Source: Tenodera sinensis (lineage: Eukaryota; Arthropoda; Insecta; Mantodea; Mantidae). From it: 64,000 nt of DNA. Where the stretch lies: the NCBI GenBank assembly GCA_030765045.1, contig CM060967.1, positions 150,293,751-150,357,750 of the forward strand, given 5' to 3'. The notes below the pieces were generated by a model. It was given only the letters and a program-made list of their open reading frames with translations. It was not told the origin of the DNA and did not search any database. Positions 58,831-64,000 of the stretch are shown one piece after another (the first letter of the stretch is position 1; every line of letters starts with the position of its first letter). Position numbers and translations under genes: made by a program.

Positions 58831-60740
58831 TATGTTTGCCCTATTTTCAGTATTACTCCATCAATATTAAAATCTTAACAGTCATTTAATAATACGTAGT
58901 TCCTTCCTGCTCGGCTTGTAAACACCTATGAAACTTCTGAACAGGGAGAGATGCCTTTCATGGATTGAAAAATCACACATTCCGGATTCACTTGCAAGCT
59001 AGAAGCGTCAACCACTAGCCACCACACACCTAGAGGCTGGAGGTAAACTTATTACATTTCTTCCAGTATGTACTTCATAGAAGAATTACAAAAAGATAAA
59101 ATAATATTTTGTTCTTTGATCAGGCTTTTCGAAAAACTAGTTATGGTACCAGATTAAATGGCTTATTCAGCGAGAATGTGTGAAGATGATTTGTTACTTG
59201 AAGGATGAGTATGGTAACCCATTTCTGATATGCTGTGGTATTAACTATGTGACATAGAACAGAGCTTTGAAATTATTTAAAGTGATATTCCTACTAAGAT
59301 TTTATAGACGTAATGTGGCTGCGGAACTCAGAAATACTGGAAGCTCGATGAAATAGATCTTGATCTGAGATTTCTTTTAGCGTAAATAAAATATAGTCCA
59401 CCCCATTCTGTTCGTCAACTGAAAGGTACCTGTAGATTTTGTTTTCACAAGTCCTTTAATCCAAACAAACAGTGCAAAAGGGTGATGACGGTTTTAGCGC
59501 AATAAGAAATACAAGTGGCAAGTTATAGCCTTAGATTGTGTGTTTAGATTACAAAATATATCACTGGAAGACTCACAAGCAATTATTAGGTGGTAGCAGA
59601 CACGAAACGTTTGTTTGTTTATCCTCATGAGACACACGTCACTCTGAAAGCGAAAGAGAAACCTCTTTAACGTGGTATTTTCCATCAGTTTTGAAAACAA
59701 AAGTGAGACCCGTTATCATGTATATGCGATGTTGCCATCATGTTTGCTTTTTGTTCTCAAAAACCTAAAGTATGTATGCAGGGGAAAAATGGAAGTGTGC
59801 TCAAAATGTGCTCAAATATTGAGATCTCTAGCTGGTTTAAATAGGCTCCTTTCAACCGTGTATAGCGCAACATTCCTAATCTCTAATTCCACAGCTCCTC
59901 TCAGCAATATTGATTGATCTTGCATAACACCTGAAATGGACTGCACTAGCGATTGAGTGGTTTGAAGTTATCAGATAGCTGTCCTTGTATCGTCATTTGT
60001 TTAATACATTAATCTTTTGTTGAAATGACTAACTTAAACTTGTATTTGTGTTCCGCATTAAGTCAAATCATAACATCAGTACTGGCTTTGCCTTCAGTGC
60101 TTTAGCCCAGATTATAATCTTTTCACTTACCTGCATGTGGGAATCTAGGTTAAGTTGTCCCATCCCTGATCTGTGTAATCCTTGTAAGCGGATTCAACCT
60201 GCGCAACCACAAGCTGCCCAGCGGTGACCTGTAACTGAGGAAAACGGTTATGTAGTAGCAGAATATGACGGAAAAGAATATTATTTTACCTTCTCTAATG
60301 AGATATACCTACTGAAGTTACTTACCTTTGGTGTTTTTTTTAATTGGGATGTTGCATGTACGTTCAAATATATTGAATAATGCTGAAATAATATCATTGT
60401 GGGCAATGTTAATCGCTACATCGGGAAAGATATCCTAGTACACAACAATAATATAAAATTGAAATTCAACAATTTATTACAGGTTAAAGTGATGATATTT
60501 GTGAATATTACCCGGTTAAAAGCTAGTACCTGCAAGGGATTCCAACCACCTCTACACTGCGCGTTCGTTCCAACTGAACTACCTGTAACTTGAGAGATAA
60601 AACATTCAGTTCAACATGTGGTATTTGCTGGACCTAGTGTAAATTTGCGGTGGTGCAAAGGTCAACTGTCTGGTTACGAATATATTAAAAGGCTATGCTG
60701 CAGCATCTATATTAGTACTAATTGCGTCGAGTGTGTAACC
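58831..60740. other. unassigned sequence
   Basis: No gene or repeat recognised in 1.9 kb. CCCATCCCTG at about 60160 resembles a hAT-type terminus in complement, but has no partner end nearby. Confidence 0.35.
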
Positions 60741-60746
60741 AAAGAC

Positions 60747-60975
60747 TGGCGCCATGACCGAGTGGTTAGACCGTTCGCTTATCACCAAGGTGGCCTGGGT
60801 TTGATCCCAGGATGTTCGTGTTGTTCGTGGTGGACAAGCGGCATCTGAATGGGTTTTCTCCGTGTTCTCCGGTTTCTCCTGCCATTCATCCCACCAACTG
60901 CTCCATCACCTTTTCATTGATCCATTTCGCCTGCATTTAATATCCTCCTCTCCCTGCTATATAACGCCGAGACCG
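60747..60975 (+). mobile_element. tRNA-derived SINE, family B (subfamily II), full length
   Basis: The head is well preserved: A box TGACCGAGTGGTTAGA (60754-60769) and B box GGGTTTGATCCCAGG (about 60797-60811), of the class II serine/leucine tRNA type. The body has GGTTTTCTCCGTGTTCTCCG, CCATTCATCCCACCAACTG and TTTCGCCTGCATTTAATATC, matching 47628-47755. The tail ends near 60975 and a family C SINE in the opposite orientation follows. Confidence 0.85.
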
Positions 60976-60999
60976 CCGCCAACGCTTACTATCCTGAAA

Positions 61000-61182
61000 G
61001 GTGAAAGGAAATGAGAGGTGAGATGGATAGGAAATTCGGAGGATGCAATAAACATACCCAGCATTCTCCTGATAATCCAGGGAAACCCCGAAAAAATCCA
61101 TGGGTCAGGTAGGGAGGTCAAACAGCGACCTCCCGAACGCAGGTCAGAGACGAAACCGTCTGAGTCATTCCGTTCGGTTTCC
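61000..61182 (-). mobile_element. tRNA-derived SINE, family C
   Basis: On the minus strand a decayed head (ACTCAGACGGTTTCGTCTC, B-box-like GGTCGCTGTTTGACC) is followed by the family C body GGATTTTTTCGGGGTTTCCC, AGAATGCTGGGTATG and CCTCCGAATTTCC. It faces the family B SINE at 60747-60975 tail to tail. Confidence 0.7.
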
Positions 61183-61189
61183 AGAATGC

Positions 61190-61705
61190 AAAACAACGTA
61201 ACACTATTACAATTATGAATTATGCTTTCTAGTCGCAATATAAAATTAGAGATAAATACTAATTTATTATTTTAAACTGGGATCCAACATATATAAAATA
61301 ATTTCGAAGTACCTGTGGGGCATTATATGCACATTCGGAAAGAGTGGATACAGCCTCAGACTTCAACTATATGTCCTGGGTGTTTGCCCGTACGGAGAAT
61401 AGAGACACGATAAGATCCGAAGCTTCAGTGCAACAAGCATAACGGAGAAAGATTGCGAGCTTCATGAGGAAGTATACAGATTGTCCAGAACAGGTAGCGT
61501 AGGTCATCAGAAAGAAAAAAAGACATAGTAGCAGGCGCATCGCCATCACCGCCTACAAGACATCTAATGGTAGTGGAGTGATCATTGATCGTACTGTTCA
61601 CCTTGAGCCACACTGTGATCAGCCTGAAAAAGTGGATGCAGAAAAAAAAAAGGTAATTTAGGAACCCACAATTTCCTATTACAAGGACAGGTAAAACCTA
61701 AAAAA
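61190..61705. other. unassigned sequence
   Basis: No gene or repeat recognised. Confidence 0.4.
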
Positions 61706-61708
61706 TAT

Positions 61709-62526
61709 GGTGTGTTGCACATACATGAATTTACTCCTGGGCTAATTGTTCTTAGGAACTCTTATTCTTCTATTTCTATTCGCTAATAAACTTCTTCTTC
61801 CAGAACAATATTGAGTGATAAGTCTGCGATTACGAAAACTGTAATAGAAATAAACGTTTGTAGAAATGATCTTATTGCTCATTTTCTTGTACGTGCAAGG
61901 GGAATGTGGGAACACAGTAGGCTTTGAGCGATATTTAAACCATTTAAAGCTTTGAGCTTTGAAATGCCATTCTCTTTGCATGGCTAAGACATAAAAAAAA
62001 ATAATAACGATGTTCCATTTGTGGAAAGCATAAGTTTTGCAAAACTCACACAAATAAGTATCTCCGAAATGGTTCATTCCACAAAAAATGTCATTTGGAC
62101 ATAAATTGTATGTTTTAACGACATCTACATTTTTGTACAGTAAGATTTGATCAATCTCTTACAGCGTGCCAGTTATGCAAACGTGATCCAGAGTAAACAG
62201 ACTATGTGGGCTATAGCCAGAAAATCCAAAATGCACGTTTCTTTAAAGTAGAAAATCTATTTTATGACAGCGGCCGTGAAAGCTTACGCAATTTGTGCAT
62301 TTCATTTGTCTTAAAAATTTCATCGCATTTTAATCAAACTCGTTAAAGCCATTTTCGAAAATCATAATTTTCGAAAAAGTTTCCATGTAAACGGCAGTTT
62401 AGGGCAGAGGAAGCTTCTTCAAAATATTCATGTTGCACCCTTGGAATATATTAAACTCCAGTAGCAGCGTTGGTTTTTAACCGACATTTCATTTTTGAGT
62501 TATCTTGTTCACACACACACACACAA

Positions 62527-62592
<66 letters not shown>

Positions 62593-62729
62593 GCGCGCGG
62601 ACCTTTTTTCTAAAAATGCTTTTTCTTTGGATTCAGGAGCCTCAAAATATATTTCTGGTAAAATCTCGACATCGAATTTTTGGATGGAATACAATACTTC
62701 CCCTACTTTCTTACGTGGTGGAGAAAGTA
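61709..62729 (+). mobile_element. family A repeat, longest copy
   Basis: It runs from a decayed left end (GTGTGTTGCACATACATGAA) through all internal modules, the CA array (62510-62598) and the 3' module (TTTCTAAAAATGCTTTTTCT, CTCGACATCGAATTTTTGG, AATACTTCCCCTACTT) to the right inverted terminus (GGTGGAGAAAGT, 62717-62728). At about 1.0 kb it is longer than the 7386-8263 copy. The extra sequence lies near the left end and at about 62230-62300, where a GGCCGTGAAAGCTTACG word recalls the repeat at 27.5 kb. Confidence 0.8.
62510..62598. repeat. (CA)n microsatellite with short interruptions
   Basis: About 85 bp of CA with two AAATA/AAA interruptions, ending in a short CG run. Lies inside the family A copy. 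Confidence 0.97.
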
Positions 62730-62734
62730 AAAGA

Positions 62735-63200
62735 ATATCGGTTTCTGGACCAATGACAGGAGCTAGAGGGACAAACGCCATAAAGGTGCATCAGTTTTGG
62801 GTTGATAATGGCCTGGACAAACGCCTGCTATATGCAATAGCAATCACGGCAGTCAGATGATCAATTCTCATCATGCGAAATCATTTTGTACTCTTAATCG
62901 TGGTGGTTGTATATTTGTTTAGCAAACGTGTGTTGCAATTGGCATGTAATATTTTAAGTATATTAATGTTTTCCGATAGTGCTTAAATTTTAATATGCAA
63001 ATATTTATACATATTATGTATATTGCATATTGCATTGAAATTAATTATTATATTGTGTATTATAACTAATTTTATGTAATTCTAATTTTTAAAAGAGATG
63101 TTAATTGTAGAGTATACTTTGCCCTCTTCACAGCGCTCAAGTGAGGAAATAAATAAACAAAAAATAATTAATTAGATGCATTTATAGTATAATGTTGTGA
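62735..63200. other. unassigned AT-rich sequence
   Basis: Nothing recognised. Confidence 0.45.
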
Positions 63201-63206
63201 GGTATA

Positions 63207-63796
63207 CAGTAGTTTCGCCAGTCGGAACCCCACTAAACCGAAAATCCGTCTATTCCGAACAGGGCTGGTGAAAAATACCTACCAAATTTGTTTTGAACTT
63301 TCAAACAGGAGAAAATAAAGATTATATTTAAATTAGTTTTTCTACGTAAAAAAATACATTTATTAGCACAGAAAAATATGAATTAAATGCTAAGTGAAAC
63401 AGTGAATCCGTCGCCTATCTTACACAAAAACCTAAAATCGGAACGCCTAGACCTACCAACAATGTGCATAACCAAGTTTGAATGCAATTTCTTTACGTTA
63501 ATGAGAAAACAAAACGAAAAGACAAATCAACACTTAACAAGTGAAGTCAGTGATCTTTTGACGCAATGCACTGAAACGACTGAAGAGGCAATGTTTCGCC
63601 GACTTTCTCCAAGCTACGCCAACAGTACAGTAATTGATTTTCTAGCCTCAGAATGTATTACAGCTTACTGTAGCAATTTCCTACTTTCAATCATTGTAAT
63701 ACTTCACTCGTAAAAGCTTGAAGTCAACTAATCTGAGTTTTTGCTAATCCGAACAGCGTTCGGTCCCAATTAGTTCGGATTGTTGGGACTCTATTG
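63207..63796. mobile_element. pogo/Tigger-like DNA transposon relic, 590 bp
   Basis: The left end reads CAGTAGTTTCGCCAGTCGGA and is preceded by TA. The right end in complement reads CAATAGAGTCCCAACAATCC, followed inward by GAACTAATTGGGACCGAACG. These resemble the CAGTAGAGTCCC-type termini with repeated TCCGAAC words that I know from pogo/Tigger elements. The right-hand TA duplication is not preserved (TT follows). A 108-codon plus-strand frame (63387-63713) lies inside and contains a LTSEVSDLLTQCTETTEEAM stretch; I do not recognise its family, and it may be a remnant of the transposase tail or chance. The element is far too short to be autonomous. Confidence 0.6.
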
Positions 63797-64000
63797 TTTG
63801 GATACGTTTTCGTCTCTAACTTTTCTAATCTACGCTGAGTTGGATCATTGCATACTGTGATGACAAAAAGGAATCTTCATTAGTGAAACAGGTGCTTCTT
63901 GATTCTAGCTCACTGGCTACAGTGGAAAATGATGTCCATTTTATGTCGACTTCTGTTTAGCATCTAAGCATTTCATTAACTTGTTTGAAATTCGGAACGC

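Noticed and set aside
60747..60820. Functional tRNA gene (good A and B boxes)
   Set aside because: The stems do not pair well, no acceptor end is present, and the sequence continues into a SINE body shared with another copy.

Overview
The window looks like nuclear DNA of an animal, most likely an arthropod and perhaps a hemimetabolous insect. The reasons are the high A+T content (about two thirds by eye), no open reading frame that reads like a host gene, many stop-riddled transposon relics, several tRNA-derived SINE families, insect-type LTRs, and long (AAT)n and (CA)n microsatellites. The species cannot be named from the sequence. I found no intact protein-coding gene, rRNA, functional tRNA, CRISPR array or prokaryote-type operon. 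It is best read as intergenic DNA or a long intron.

Most of what can be annotated is a stratified set of mobile elements. (1) 'Family A' is an element of about 0.75-1.0 kb with 12-bp inverted ends (ACTTTCTCTACT / AGTAGAGAAAGT) and an internal CA/GT tract. At least a dozen full or partial copies are scattered from 4.2 kb to 62.7 kb, and every long CA/GT array in the window lies inside one. (2) Solo LTRs occur in two families. Family 1 is at 34.1, 39.6 and 41.3 kb, each flanked by the 4-bp duplication ATAT, with a related copy at about 52 kb. Family 2 is at 21.0 and 56.6 kb. (3) tRNA-derived SINEs of several families carry recognisable A and B boxes; examples are at 9.5, 13.4, 14.1, 16.5, 22.6, 37.1, 42.7, 47.5, 56.2, 60.8 and 61.1 kb. 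(4) DNA-transposon relics include two IS630/Tc1/mariner transposase fragments (19.5 and 27.3 kb), a pogo/Tigger-like relic (63.2 kb) and a foldback element (53.3 kb). (5) The 3' end of a non-LTR retrotransposon ORF2 is at 48.4 kb. (6) A dispersed AT-rich element 'KL' is present at 10.7-11.5 kb and, inverted and longer, at 35.5-37.0 kb.

Region by region: 0-9 kb is mostly unique AT-rich DNA with three family A copies; 9-17 kb is SINE-rich; 17-27 kb holds the three giant AAT/ATT arrays, an inverted pair of family A copies, a mariner relic and a solo LTR; 27-33 kb is mostly featureless AT-rich DNA with one possible recursive splice site; 34-42 kb is the LTR cluster; 42-50 kb holds SINEs, the LINE tail and family A; 51-63 kb holds two more LTRs, the largest CA arrays, the foldback element, SINEs and the pogo-like relic.

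No element appears capable of moving on its own, and no set of genes works together here. The more interesting signals are structural: repeated use of ATAT as an integration site, a transposon family that seeds microsatellites, a duplicated block just upstream of an LTR TATA box, a long hairpin, and candidate recursive-splicing and CTCF-like motifs.
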